DNA of 64,000 nucleotides from JACVRW01 sp963757815 (GTDB lineage: Bacteria; Actinomycetota; Thermoleophilia; Solirubrobacterales; Thermoleophilaceae). Both the position numbers and the translations under genes were made by a program. Where the stretch lies: contig CAVWSN010000018.1 of NCBI GenBank assembly GCA_963757815.1, positions 434,001 to 498,000 of the forward strand. Direction: 5' to 3'. The notes under the pieces were generated by a model that did no database searches, was not told the DNA's origin, and worked only from the letters and a program-made list of their open reading frames with translations. This document shows, one piece after another, positions 45,027-54,208 of this stretch (position 1 is the first letter of the stretch; each line of letters starts with the position of its first letter).

Positions 45027-46721
45027 ATGAAGCGCAGCCAGCTCCTGATCCTGATCCTCGCGGCGCTCGCGGTGGCGGGCGTTGCGCTTGTGTCGGCCGG
45101 CGGCGGGGACGGCGGTGACGACGACGCCGGCGGCGAGTCGGGACCGGCCGCCCCGGAGGGCTCCGTGGCCGTTTCGTTCGCGTACTCCCCCGAGAAGGAG
45201 AAACTGCTCGTCCCGCTCATCAGGCGCTTCAACTCGGAGCGTGTGCGGGTCAACGGCAGGCCGGTCTTCGTCGAGGGCGAGGTGGTGTCCAGCGGCGAGG
45301 CGGAGTCGGAAATCGCAACCGGCGAGCGCAAGTCCGTGGTCTGGTCGCCCGCCTCCTCACTGTGGGGGCGACTGCTCAACTTCGACGCCGACCGGCAGCT
45401 GGCTCCCGAGGAGAACCCTTCGATCGTCCGCACGCCGCTCGTGATCGCGATGTGGGAGCCGTTCGCCGAGGCGCTCGGGTGGCCCGAGCGGCAGATCGGC
45501 TTCGCGGACGTGATCCGGTTGGCGCGCTCGAACCAGGGCTTCGCCGAGTTCGGGCACCCGGAATTCGGGAGCTTCAAGCTCGTTCATACGAACCCCGACT
45601 TCTCGACGTCGGGACTCGAGGCCGTGGTCGCCGAGTACTACGCCGCCACCGGCAAGAAGGAGGGCCTCACCGAGGAGGACATCGAGGCGTCGGAGGCGCG
45701 TCAGATCGTGCGCGACATCGAGCGGTCGATCGTCCACTACGGCGACACGACGCTCTTCATCGCCGACCAGATGCGCAAGGAAGGGCCGGGCTACGCGTCG
45801 GCTGTCGCGATGGAGGAGGTGACGCTGCTCGACTTCAACAAGAACCGCGGCGGCCAGCCCAAGCTCGTCGCGCTCTATCCGCCGGAAGGCACCTTCTACT
45901 CGGATAACCCCTTCATCGTGCTCGATGGCGAGTGGGTGCGGCCGGCCCAGCGTCAGGGTGCCGAGCGCTTCCGCGAGTTCCTCGCCGAGGAGATCACGCC
46001 CGAGCTCGCCGCGCGCTCAGGTTTCCGGCCCGCGGACCTGGAGGCGGAGCCGGTCCCGCCCGTCTCCAAGGAGAACGGGGTGGACCCGGCGCAACCCGAG
46101 CGGGTCCTCGGACTGCCGGAGCCGCGCACGCTCGACCGCATCAGGCGGGCCTGGCGCGAGGACCGCAAGCCGGCCAACGTGCTGCTCGTGGTCGACACGT
46201 CGGGCTCGATGAACGAGGAGAACCGGCTCGAGCGGGCCAAGCAGGGCCTCAACGCCTTCTTCCGGGAGGTCGGCAAGCAGGACAGCGTTGGCCTCAACAT
46301 CTTCTCCGACCAGCTTCAATCGCTGCTGCCGATCGCGCCCTTCAGCCAGAACAGGCGAGAGCTCCGTGAGACCGTCGACAACCTGATCGCCGATGGCGGC
46401 ACCGCGGTGTACGACGCGACCATCGAGGGCTTCCGCTCGGTTCGCAAGGGTGCCACGCCCGAGCGGATCAACGCCGTGGTGGTGTTGACCGACGGCGAGG
46501 ATACGGACTCGGCCGCCAGTGCCGAGGACGCTGTCGCGGCGGTCCGCGCCCAGGGCGACTCGGACAACCAGGTGCGCGTGTTCACAATTGCCTACAGCGC
46601 CGGCGCCGCCGGTGCCGCCGAGGCGCTGCAGGCGATCGCCGAGGCCTCCGGCGGCCAGGCCTACGAGGGCGATACGGAGGACATCGAGTCCGTCTACCGG
46701 AGCATCTCGAGCTTCTTCTGA
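45027..46721 (+). CDS. Exported solute-binding-protein-like domain fused to VWA domain
   Basis: 564 residues. N-terminal membrane anchor/signal (LLILILAALAVAGVALVSAG) without a lipobox Cys. Residues about 45-350 resemble type 2 extracellular solute-binding proteins (VAVSFAYSPEKEKLLVPLIR ... GFAEFGHPEFGSFKLVHTNP). Residues about 385-560 form a VWA domain with the MIDAS motif VVDTSGSMNEEN and VVVLTDGEDTDS. Stop and next start overlap (TGATG). May be a metal-regulated ligand-binding or assembly factor at the cell surface. Confidence 0.85.
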   Translation: MKRSQLLILILAALAVAGVALVSAGGGDGGDDDAGGESGPAAPEGSVAVSFAYSPEKEKLLVPLIRRFNSERVRVNGRPVFVEGEVVSSGEAESEIATGERKSVVWSPASSLWGRLLNFDADRQLAPEENPSIVRTPLVIAMWEPFAEALGWPERQIGFADVIRLARSNQGFAEFGHPEFGSFKLVHTNPDFSTSGLEAVVAEYYAATGKKEGLTEEDIEASEARQIVRDIERSIVHYGDTTLFIADQMRKEGPGYASAVAMEEVTLLDFNKNRGGQPKLVALYPPEGTFYSDNPFIVLDGEWVRPAQRQGAERFREFLAEEITPELAARSGFRPADLEAEPVPPVSKENGVDPAQPERVLGLPEPRTLDRIRRAWREDRKPANVLLVVDTSGSMNEENRLERAKQGLNAFFREVGKQDSVGLNIFSDQLQSLLPIAPFSQNRRELRETVDNLIADGGTAVYDATIEGFRSVRKGATPERINAVVVLTDGEDTDSAASAEDAVAAVRAQGDSDNQVRVFTIAYSAGAAGAAEALQAIAEASGGQAYEGDTEDIESVYRSISSFF

Positions 46722-47488
46722 TGCCCGGGGAGATGCGCCCGTACAGCCGGTCCGAGTTCAACAGGGCACTCGTCGTCAACGCCCTGACCCAGCCGTTCAA
46801 TGTCGTCCTGCTGGCCGGGATCGTGATCGCCGGCCTGCTCCTCAACCAGCTCCTCCCGCTGCTGGTGGTCGGGCTCGTGGTGTACGGGATCGCCGTTGCC
46901 CGCACCTACTTCGACGAGGACGAGGCGAACAAGGTGCTCGAGCGCGAGCGCGAGCAGCGCCGCGAGCGGCTCGAGGCCGGGCGGCTCGACCCCGGTGTCC
47001 TCGCGGACCCGATCGCGGAGCTCCTCGGCGAGGGACGCCGGCGAGAGGCGCGGATCCGGGACGCCATCGACCGTGCCGAGCTGCCCTACGAGGAGGTGTC
47101 GCAGGAGGTCGACCGCTTCATCCGCGCGATGGAGGACGGCGCACGGCGCGCGCAGCTCCTCTACGAGGCCCTCGCCGAGAGCCCGCCCGCCGCGGTCGAG
47201 CGGCGGCTGGCGGAGGTCCACGGCGACCCGTCGAAGGCGGAGCTCACGGCGGCGCTCGAGAATCAGCTCGTGGTGCTGAGGCGCATGGAGGGCCAGCTCC
47301 AGCGCTTCTACGACGAGATGGAACGCGTGCTCGTCGAGCTCGACACGGTGCGCGGCAACCTCGTCTCGGTGTCTGCTTCCACGGAGGCCGCGAACCAACA
47401 GCGCCTGGCCGGTGACGTGCGCGCGCTGCGCGAGGAGGTCGGCGCGGTTGCCGCGGGGATGAGCGAGGCGTACGAGGGAAGCTCCTGA
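46721..47488 (+). CDS. Membrane protein with coiled-coil tail, partner of the SBP-VWA fusion
   Basis: 255 residues, coupled to the preceding gene. Two adjacent hydrophobic stretches (NVVLLAGIVIAGLLLNQLLP and LLVVGLVVYGIAVA) are followed by about 190 charged residues with heptad patterns (EREREQRRERLEAG, LENQLVVLRRMEGQLQRFYD). Likely an inner-membrane scaffold for the VWA protein. No known family. Confidence 0.75.
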   Translation: MPGEMRPYSRSEFNRALVVNALTQPFNVVLLAGIVIAGLLLNQLLPLLVVGLVVYGIAVARTYFDEDEANKVLEREREQRRERLEAGRLDPGVLADPIAELLGEGRRREARIRDAIDRAELPYEEVSQEVDRFIRAMEDGARRAQLLYEALAESPPAAVERRLAEVHGDPSKAELTAALENQLVVLRRMEGQLQRFYDEMERVLVELDTVRGNLVSVSASTEAANQQRLAGDVRALREEVGAVAAGMSEAYEGSS

Positions 47489-47513
47489 AGCGCGCGGGTT
47501 GGCGCGCGCCGGC

Positions 47514-48452
47514 TCAGCGGTTCGAGCGAGCGTACGCGCGCACGACGAAGTACGCCGCGCGCGGCGTGCCGTCGGGGTCGACTAGCCCGGAGTCGAAGCG
47601 GGCGCCGGGCGGCGCGCCGAACCAGTTGTAGACGAACACCCCGGTGATCCTGGAGCGCATGCCACGGCGCCTGGAGTCGTAGCGCTCTGCCAGCCGGAAC
47701 ATCCAGCGCGTGCGCTGCGCCGCGCGGGACTCCGAGTAGGGCCATTGTCCGCTGCCCTCGAACGCCACGATCCCGTTCGTCTCGGTCATCCAGACCTCGC
47801 CCGGCACGGTCTCGAGCATCACGCGGGTATCAAGTGACGTGCCGTTGTTCACATCCTGGTAGTTGTGCAGCCCCCAGAGGCGCGGCCGGCCGGGTGCGTG
47901 GCGCAGGAACTCGCGCAGGTACCGGTGCATGTTCGCGGTGTCCAGCACGTCGGCCGCCAACACGCGGAAGCGCCGGCGGCGGCTCTCGCGGAGCAGCACC
48001 CGGTAATAGCGGACCGCGAGGCGTGGACGCGTGAAGGTCGGCTGTGAGATGTGGTTGACCTCGTTCCAGGCCGAGTAGGTGCGGACCCACGGGTAGCGGT
48101 TGTCGAACTTGCGGACCGCCGCGCGGTACGCCCTCGCGCTCGGCGGGCGGCAGACCCTGCGGCGCGAGTAGCGGAGGCCGTCGAAGCAGCCCGAGTGCGC
48201 GCCGAACGTCACGAGCACGTCCTGCCCCTGGGCGCGGGCGGCGCTCATGAACGCGTCCACCTCTGCCAGCGCCCCGGTCCTGGCCCAGTCCCAGGCGACG
48301 ACGTACCGGACCCGCTTCAGCCCGAGGCTGTGCCAGGCCGGAGTGCTGAACATCGCGGCACTGTGCTCGCCGATGCCGACGCGGTAGCTCGCACCGGCGG
48401 GCCCGGCCGCGACGAGCACGGCAAGGAGCAGCGTCAGAATCGCGGAGCCCAT
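47514..48452 (-). CDS. Secreted glycoside-hydrolase-like TIM-barrel protein
   Basis: 312 residues from ATG 48452, with a signal peptide (MGSAILTLLLAVLVAAGPAG). The acid/base region is YSAWNEVNHISQP and the nucleophile region WMTETNGIVAF, as in clan GH-A (GH39/cellulase-like) enzymes. The end FVYNWFGAPPGARFDSGLVD fits the last barrel strand. Substrate unknown. Confidence 0.75.
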   Translation of the reverse strand: MGSAILTLLLAVLVAAGPAGASYRVGIGEHSAAMFSTPAWHSLGLKRVRYVVAWDWARTGALAEVDAFMSAARAQGQDVLVTFGAHSGCFDGLRYSRRRVCRPPSARAYRAAVRKFDNRYPWVRTYSAWNEVNHISQPTFTRPRLAVRYYRVLLRESRRRRFRVLAADVLDTANMHRYLREFLRHAPGRPRLWGLHNYQDVNNGTSLDTRVMLETVPGEVWMTETNGIVAFEGSGQWPYSESRAAQRTRWMFRLAERYDSRRRGMRSRITGVFVYNWFGAPPGARFDSGLVDPDGTPRAAYFVVRAYARSNR

Positions 48453-48484
48453 CCTGTGACGAGATACCCCAAATGTGAAGACGG

Positions 48485-48513
48485 TTGACCGTTTGGGCAT
48501 CCGGCTGTAGCGT
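48485..48513 (+). promoter_or_regulatory. Putative promoter
   Basis: TTGACC (48485-48490), 17-bp spacer, TAGCGT (48508-48513). Faces the secreted-protein gene, with a leader of about 200 bases that contains no other gene. Confidence 0.4.
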
Positions 48514-48719
48514 ACCCCCGGCGTCGAGGGCGCTTCAGGGCGCAAGGCCAAGCTCGGCGCTATCCGCACCTCCCCCGATCTCGGCCACGAGCCGCCAATA
48601 CTCCTCGCGCCGCCCTAGGCGCGTGCCATATGACGGGACCATCCCGACCCCGGAGCCGGTCTCCACCCGCACCCAGGAGGTGTTCTCAGCCTTGTTGGGA
48701 TTCGGAAGGAGGCAACGAC

Positions 48720-49300
48720 GTGCGCACCAGATTCACCCTCAAGGTCGTCCTGCTCGCGATCATCGCGCTCGGGGTTCTGGTCGCTGGCCCGGCAGTCGCT
48801 AACGCCAAGGGCGGCGGTAAGAAGACCCTCATCCTCACCGGCGAGCAGGTCCAGTCGGAGTTCCTGGATCTCGGGACCCCCGGACCAATCCCCTCGCTCG
48901 GTGACGAGCTGGTCTTCTCGGAGACCCTGTTCAAGCGTGGTCGGGAAGTCGGCGTGAGCGCCGTGGACTGCACGGTCAAGCAGTCAGTCCCGCCTTACAC
49001 CGTTGCGATTTTCCACTGCGTAGGAACGCTCAAGCTGTTCGGGAAGGGGCAGATCACCACGCAAGGGCTGATCGAGGTCCAGGGCATGGATGACCCAGGG
49101 CCGTTCAAGGTGGCGATCACCGGAGGCACCGGCAAGTTCCGCTGCGCCTGCGGTGAGGCGACATACCGCCAGACGAGCGAGCCGAAGAGGAGCCCGTGAC
49201 GAGCGTCTACAAGCTGCGCATCGACTCGTGCAAGAAGGGCAAGAAGGACGACGACAAGAAGGGCAAGAAGGGCAAGGACCGAGACAGGGACAGGGACTAG
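48720..49300 (+). CDS. Secreted allene-oxide-cyclase/dirigent-like protein with charged tail, one frameshift
   Basis: GTG 48720 has GGAAGGAGGC upstream. Signal peptide VVLLAIIALGVLVAGPAVAN. The barrel motifs LGDELVFSETLFKRGREVGV and AITGGTGKF are typical of this fold. The frame ends at 49199, but one indel near 49185 restores EEPVTSVYKLRIDSC and a tail of Lys-Lys-Gly, Asp and Asp-Arg repeats to the TAG at 49300. Function in bacteria is unclear. Confidence 0.75.
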
Positions 49301-49375
49301 AAACACGGTCTCGGTGACGACCGGGCCGCGGGCAGTCGCGCCGCGGCCCGGCGTCGGGGGCAGGCACCGCATACT

Positions 49376-50608
49376 ATGCCCGTGCGCGCGGGCGACTACG
49401 AGATCCTGGAGCCCATCGCGACCGGCGCGATGGGCGCCGTGTACCGTGCCGCGCGCCTCGACACTCGGGAGGAGGTCGCGCTCAAGCGGCTCCTCGAGGA
49501 GCGCAACGTGCGGCGCTTCGAGATCGAGGCGCGCCTGCTGTCGTCGCTCGAGCACCCGCGCGTCGTGGGCGTGAGGGAGCACTTCGAGCACGGCGGCGAC
49601 CTCTGGCTGGTGATGGAGCTCATCGACGGGCCGAGCCTCTACGACCTGCTCGGCGAGCGCGGTGATCCGGGCCTGCCGGTGGACGAGGCCGTCGAGTACG
49701 CGCGCCAGGTGTGCGAGGCACTCGCCTACGTGCACGCGCAGTACGTAGTGCACCGCGACGTCAAGCCTGACAACGCGATAGTGGGCTCCGACGGCGTGGT
49801 CCTGGTCGACTTCGGCGTCGCGCGCGAATACGAGAGCGGGACCGAGGGGACCGCGGTGATCGGCACGCCCGGCTTCATGGCGCCCGAGGTGCTCGGTGGG
49901 GTGGTGTCTCCTCGCTGCGACGTCTTCGGCGTGGCCGCCACGTTGTGGACGCTGATCGCCGGCGAGCCGCCCCGCTACGGGGAGGACGCCATGCTGCCCG
50001 TGGAGCCCCACCTCGCGGCAGCGCTGCGCGCCGGCCTCGAGCTCGACCCGAACCGGCGCACCGGCTCGGCCGAGGCGTTTGCGGCTGCGATCGGCACACG
50101 CCTTACACCCGCGCAGGGTGTCTCGCTCGCCAACAGCCTCGATGAACCCGGGGTGCCGCGCACCCTGCTCGAGGCGATCCTGCGAGCCGCCGTGGGCGTG
50201 TTCGACGCAGCCGCCGCCTCACTCGCACTGCTCGACGGTGCGACCGGAGAGCTCGTCTACGAAGCGTCCTGGGGCGCGGCCGGCGAGGTCCTGGGTATGC
50301 GATTGCCACCTGGGATGGGGGTGGCGGGTGTGGTGGCCGCCACCGGCGAAGGCGTGGCCGTGCCGGACTGTCGCTCGGACGAGCGCTTCGCAACCGACTG
50401 GGCCGCCCGCACCGGCTATCTGCCGAGCACCATGCTCACGGTGCCGCTCCGGCGCGGGCAGCGCACGCTGGGCGTGCTGCAGGTGCTCGACCGCCGCGAC
50501 GGCCGCGGCTACGGCCCCGGCGACGTCGAGCGCGCCGCGGCGTTCGCCGACCTCGCCCTGATGGGCGTGGAGGTGGAGGTGACTGGGCGGGAGACGGTGG
50601 TTCCCTGA
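49376..50608 (+). CDS. Serine/threonine protein kinase with C-terminal GAF domain
   Basis: 410 residues. Kinase domain (about 8-235): GAMGAVYRA glycine loop, Lys in VALKRL, HRDVKPDNAIV catalytic loop, DFG in VDFGVARE and APE in MAPEVLGG. No transmembrane helix. A GAF domain (about 260-400: LLEAILRAAVGVFDAAAASL, AVPDCRSDERFATDW, STMLTVPLRRGQRTLGVLQV) senses a small ligand. Cytosolic signal integrator. Confidence 0.92.
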   Translation: MPVRAGDYEILEPIATGAMGAVYRAARLDTREEVALKRLLEERNVRRFEIEARLLSSLEHPRVVGVREHFEHGGDLWLVMELIDGPSLYDLLGERGDPGLPVDEAVEYARQVCEALAYVHAQYVVHRDVKPDNAIVGSDGVVLVDFGVAREYESGTEGTAVIGTPGFMAPEVLGGVVSPRCDVFGVAATLWTLIAGEPPRYGEDAMLPVEPHLAAALRAGLELDPNRRTGSAEAFAAAIGTRLTPAQGVSLANSLDEPGVPRTLLEAILRAAVGVFDAAAASLALLDGATGELVYEASWGAAGEVLGMRLPPGMGVAGVVAATGEGVAVPDCRSDERFATDWAARTGYLPSTMLTVPLRRGQRTLGVLQVLDRRDGRGYGPGDVERAAAFADLALMGVEVEVTGRETVVP

Positions 50609-51484
50609 GACCCGCGCGCCCAGGACCTCGACCGCCAGCTCGGCCACCTGGGTGGGGTTGCGGCCCACGCGCACGCCCTTGGCCTCCAGTGCCTCCGCCT
50701 TGGCCGCGGCGGTCCCCTTCGATCCGGAGACGATCGCTCCGGCGTGGCCCATCGTCTTGCCGGGCGGCGCGGTGAAGCCGGCGATGTAGGCGAGCACCTG
50801 CTTCGAGACCTTCGCCGCGATGTAGTCGGCGGCCTCCTCCTCGGCCGAGCCGCCGATCTCGCCGCACATCACGATCAGCTCGGTCTCGGGATCCGCCTCG
50901 AACAGCTCGATGATGTCGATGAAGCTCGAACCGGGGACCGGATCGCCGCCGATACCCACGATCGACGAGTTGCCGAAGCCGCGCTGGGCCAGCTCGTTGC
51001 CGATCTGGTAGGTGAGCGTGCCGGAGCGCGAGACGAGCCCGACGTTGCCCTCCTTGAAGAACTGCGCCGGGATGATCCCGACGTTGGCCTTGCCGGGAGA
51101 CAGGACGCCGGGACAGTTGGGGCCGATGAGGCTGGTCCTGCCTCGTCTCAGGTGGTTGTAGACCTTGAGCTCGTCGTGGGCCGGAATGCCCTCGGTGATC
51201 GCTATGACGAGCTCGATGCCGGCGTCGTCCGCCTCGAGGATCGAGTCGGCCGCGAAGCGCGGCGGCACGAAGACCATCGCGGTGTTGGCACCGGTCTCTG
51301 CCACGGCGTCGTGGAACGTGTTGAAGACGGGTATGCCGTCGACGTCCTGGCCGCCCTTGCCGGGCGTCACGCCGGCCACGACCTGCGTGCCGTAGTCGCG
51401 GTTGCGAAGCGAGTGGAAGGTGCCCTCGCGGCCTGTTATCCCGGACACGCAGAGCTTCGTGCCACTGTCGACGAGGATGCTCAC
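50219..51484 (-). CDS. sucD: Succinyl-CoA synthetase alpha subunit, natural stop lost
   Basis: The enzyme ends normally near residue 291 (codon about 50615): CoA loop SGITGREGTFHSL, IGPNCPGVLSPG, LVSRSGTLTYQIG and the phospho-His region KTMGHAGAIVSG are all present. The frame then runs another 130 codons antisense to the kinase gene. No stop exists in any minus frame for over 100 bases past the expected end, so a small deletion or sequence error at the junction is likely. Coupled to sucC (ATGA). Confidence 0.92.
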   Translation of the reverse strand: MSILVDSGTKLCVSGITGREGTFHSLRNRDYGTQVVAGVTPGKGGQDVDGIPVFNTFHDAVAETGANTAMVFVPPRFAADSILEADDAGIELVIAITEGIPAHDELKVYNHLRRGRTSLIGPNCPGVLSPGKANVGIIPAQFFKEGNVGLVSRSGTLTYQIGNELAQRGFGNSSIVGIGGDPVPGSSFIDIIELFEADPETELIVMCGEIGGSAEEEAADYIAAKVSKQVLAYIAGFTAPPGKTMGHAGAIVSGSKGTAAAKAEALEAKGVRVGRNPTQVAELAVEVLGARVSGNHRLPPSHLHLHAHQGEVGERRGALDVAGAVAAAVAAVEHLQHAQRALPAPERHREHGARQIAGAGGPVGCEALVRATVRHGHAFAGGGHHTRHPHPRWQSHTQDLAGRAPGRFVDELSGRTVEQCE

Positions 51485-52644
51485 GCGCGCGCCTCGGCCG
51501 GGGCGGCGCCCGCCAGCTCCACGACCTTCTCGGCCGCTCCCAGCATCGTGGCCTCGGTGTGCACGTTCGGCAGATTCGCCTCCGCCAGCAGCGCTCGGCC
51601 CTCCTTGTCGTTCGTGCCGTCGAGGCGGACCACGAACGGCACGTCCGGCTCGATCTGCCTGAACGCCTCGATCAGTCCGCGCGCGACCTCGTCGCAGCGC
51701 GTGATGCCGCCGAAGATGTTGAACAGCACCGCGCTCACCTTCTCGTCCGAGAGGATCACCTCGACCGCGTCCGTGATCGCCTCGGCCTTGGAGCCGCCGC
51801 CCGCGTCGAGGAAGTTGGCCGGGCGCCCGCCCGCCTGGGCGACCACGTCGAGCGTCGACATCACGAGCCCGGCGCCGTTGCCGAGTATCCCGACGTTGCC
51901 GTCGAGCTTGACGTAGGTGAGGCCGCGCTCCTTGGCCATGCGCTCCTGCGGGTCCTCTGCCGAGACGTCGCGCAGCTCGGCGATGTCCGGATGGCGGAAG
52001 AGCGCGTTCGCGTCGATCGTGACCTTGGCGTCGAGCGCCACGACCTCGCGCTTCTTGGTGATCAGCAGCGGGTTGACCTCGACGAGCGTGGCGTCCTCGC
52101 GCACGAACACGTCGTAGAGCCTGGCGAGCATCGCGCCGACGGGGCGTATCACGTCCTCGGCGATACCCGACTCGAAGGCGAGCCGGCGCCCGTGGAAGTC
52201 CTGGAAGCCGACCAGCGGGTCCACGTGGAGCATCCGCATCGCCTCCGGGTCCGTCTCGACGACCGCCTCCACGTCCATGCCGCCCATACGAGACAGCATC
52301 GCCATCGGCTTCTTGGCCGCCCGGTCGAAGACGATCGCCGCGTAGTACTCCTCGTCGATCTCGCTGGCGCGCTCCACGTAGAGCTCGTGGACCGTGAAAC
52401 CGCGGATGTCCATGCCGAGGATCGCGCTCGCGTGCTCCTCGGCCTCGTCGCGGTCGTTCGCGAGCTTGATGCCGCCCGCCTTGCCGCGCCCGCCGATCTG
52501 GACCTGCGCCTTGATCACCACGGGGAAGCCGAGCTGCTCGGCCGCGTCGACGGCCTCGCGGACCGTAGCGGCGTGCGCGCCGTCCGGCACGGGTACCTCA
52601 TGCTTCTTGAAGAGCTGCTTGCCCTGGTATTCGAGAAGGTCCAT
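51481..52644 (-). CDS. sucC: Succinyl-CoA synthetase beta subunit
   Basis: 387 residues from ATG 52644. The ATP-grasp N-terminus (LLEYQGKQLFKKHEVPVPDG, KAQVQIGGRGKAGGIKLA) and the C-terminal ligase domain (GNGAGLVMSTLDVVAQAGG, NFLDAGGGSKAEA, FNIFGGITRCDEVARG) are complete. TCA-cycle substrate-level phosphorylation with SucD. Confidence 0.95.
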   Translation of the reverse strand: MDLLEYQGKQLFKKHEVPVPDGAHAATVREAVDAAEQLGFPVVIKAQVQIGGRGKAGGIKLANDRDEAEEHASAILGMDIRGFTVHELYVERASEIDEEYYAAIVFDRAAKKPMAMLSRMGGMDVEAVVETDPEAMRMLHVDPLVGFQDFHGRRLAFESGIAEDVIRPVGAMLARLYDVFVREDATLVEVNPLLITKKREVVALDAKVTIDANALFRHPDIAELRDVSAEDPQERMAKERGLTYVKLDGNVGILGNGAGLVMSTLDVVAQAGGRPANFLDAGGGSKAEAITDAVEVILSDEKVSAVLFNIFGGITRCDEVARGLIEAFRQIEPDVPFVVRLDGTNDKEGRALLAEANLPNVHTEATMLGAAEKVVELAGAAPAEARA

Positions 52645-52745
52645 TCCGGATAGATAGAGTGCTCGCCGCCAGAAGCTCTCGCTCGCACCCGGCCGAGCCG
52701 GGTGCTTGCGCAAGGCGGGGGCGCTCGACCCTATCGAAAGATCAG

Positions 52746-53423
52746 ATGGCTCTACCGAAAGACGTCAAGTTCGTCACGTTCGACTGCTACGGAACGCTCA
52801 TCGACTGGGAGACAGGCGTCTTCGACGCGTTCCAGAAGGAGGCCGACCGGGACGGATTCACCATCGACCGCGACGCGCTGATTCCTCGCTTCATCGAGGT
52901 TCAGCGCGAGATCCAGCGCGGCTCCTACGAGCTCTACGCAGAGGTGCTGCGCCGGACCGCCGTGCGCGTCGCGGGCGAGCTCGGCTGGGAGCTCGAGCCC
53001 TCGCGCTCGAACTTCCTCCCCAACAGCGTGCCGGCCTGGCCACCCTTTCGCGAGACGAACGCGCAGCTCGAGCGCTTCGCCAAGAAGTACGAGGTCGGCA
53101 TCCTCTCGAACATCGACGACAAGCTGCTCGGGGCCACGCGCCGCCACCTGCGCGTTGACTTCGACCTGGTGGTGACCGCCCAGCAGGTGCGCTCCTACAA
53201 GCCTGACCCGGCGCACTTCAAGGAGTGCGCCCGCCGGATCGGCTCGACCAGGAGGAACTGGGTGCACATCGCCTCCGGATACCCCACCGACGTGGCGCCG
53301 TGCATTCAGATGAAGACGCCCGTGATCTGGGTCAACAGGCACGGCGAGGAGCCGGAGGGCAAGAAGCCCGACGCCGACGTCCGGACCTTTCGCGACGCCG
53401 GCAAGCTGCTGAAGGCCGCTTGA
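52746..53423 (+). CDS. Type II haloacid dehalogenase-like HAD hydrolase
   Basis: 225 residues. Motif I FDCYGTLIDWETG with nucleophile Asp, motif II GILSNIDDKLL, motif III Lys in RSYKPDPAHF, motif IV-like IASGYPTDV. Resembles L-2-haloacid dehalogenases, though the true substrate may be a phosphate. The stop overlaps the next start (TTGA). Confidence 0.85.
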   Translation: MALPKDVKFVTFDCYGTLIDWETGVFDAFQKEADRDGFTIDRDALIPRFIEVQREIQRGSYELYAEVLRRTAVRVAGELGWELEPSRSNFLPNSVPAWPPFRETNAQLERFAKKYEVGILSNIDDKLLGATRRHLRVDFDLVVTAQQVRSYKPDPAHFKECARRIGSTRRNWVHIASGYPTDVAPCIQMKTPVIWVNRHGEEPEGKKPDADVRTFRDAGKLLKAA

Positions 53424-54208
53424 GAGCAGTTTCCGTCAGTCCGGACGCGCTCGTCGTGACGAGCGCGTTCTGGCAGACGAACGCGGTGGCGCTGCGCGCG
53501 GGCGGGGAGGCCGTGCTGATCGACTCTCCCTACCTCCCGGACGAGCTCGACGCCCTCCCCGGGCTGCTCGCCGGCGCGGGCTTCGAGCCCGACGGCCTGC
53601 TCGCGACGCACGCGGACTTCGACCATCTGCTCGGCCGGCTCGCCTTTCCCGGCCTGACCCTGGGGCTCGGGGAGTCCTCGGTCGAGCGGCTGCGCCGCGA
53701 GCCGGGGCAGGCCCAGCGCGAGCTGCGGGACTACGACGCCCAGTTCTACGTGTCCCGGCCCGGGCCGCTGGCGCTCGGGCAGGTCCAGGGGCTGCCGGTG
53801 CCGGGCCGCGTCGACCTCGGCACGGGCGAAGGCGCCATCGAGCTCGAGCTGCACCCGGCCGAGGGCCACACCTCCGACGGGATGGCGCTGCTCGCCGAGC
53901 CGCTCGGCCTGCTGGTTGTGGGCGACTACCTCTCCGACGTGGAGATCCCGTGGATATCGGACGGTGGCTCGCTCGCGGACTACCGAGCCACGCTGGCCCG
54001 GCTTGCCCCGCTGCTGGAGCGGGCCTCGACGGTCGTGCCGGGCCACGGCGCGCCGCACACCCGCGCCGAGGCGCTGCGGCTGCTCGACGAGGACGTCGAC
54101 TACCTCGACGCGCTCGAGCGCGGGGACGAGCGCGGGGTGCTGCCCGCCGGCCGCGACACGAAGGCCCAGCGCAAGATCCACGCGGAGAACCTCGGGCGCG
54201 TCTCCTAG
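53420..54208 (+). CDS. Metallo-beta-lactamase-fold hydrolase
   Basis: 262 residues from TTG 53420. Metal motif THADFDHLLG (HxDxDH variant lacking the usual first HxH spacing), then EGHTSDGMALL, VVGDYLSD and VPGHGAPH. Close to the glyoxalase II-like group but with an altered zinc site. Coupled to the HAD gene. Confidence 0.8.
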   Translation: MRAVSVSPDALVVTSAFWQTNAVALRAGGEAVLIDSPYLPDELDALPGLLAGAGFEPDGLLATHADFDHLLGRLAFPGLTLGLGESSVERLRREPGQAQRELRDYDAQFYVSRPGPLALGQVQGLPVPGRVDLGTGEGAIELELHPAEGHTSDGMALLAEPLGLLVVGDYLSDVEIPWISDGGSLADYRATLARLAPLLERASTVVPGHGAPHTRAEALRLLDEDVDYLDALERGDERGVLPAGRDTKAQRKIHAENLGRVS

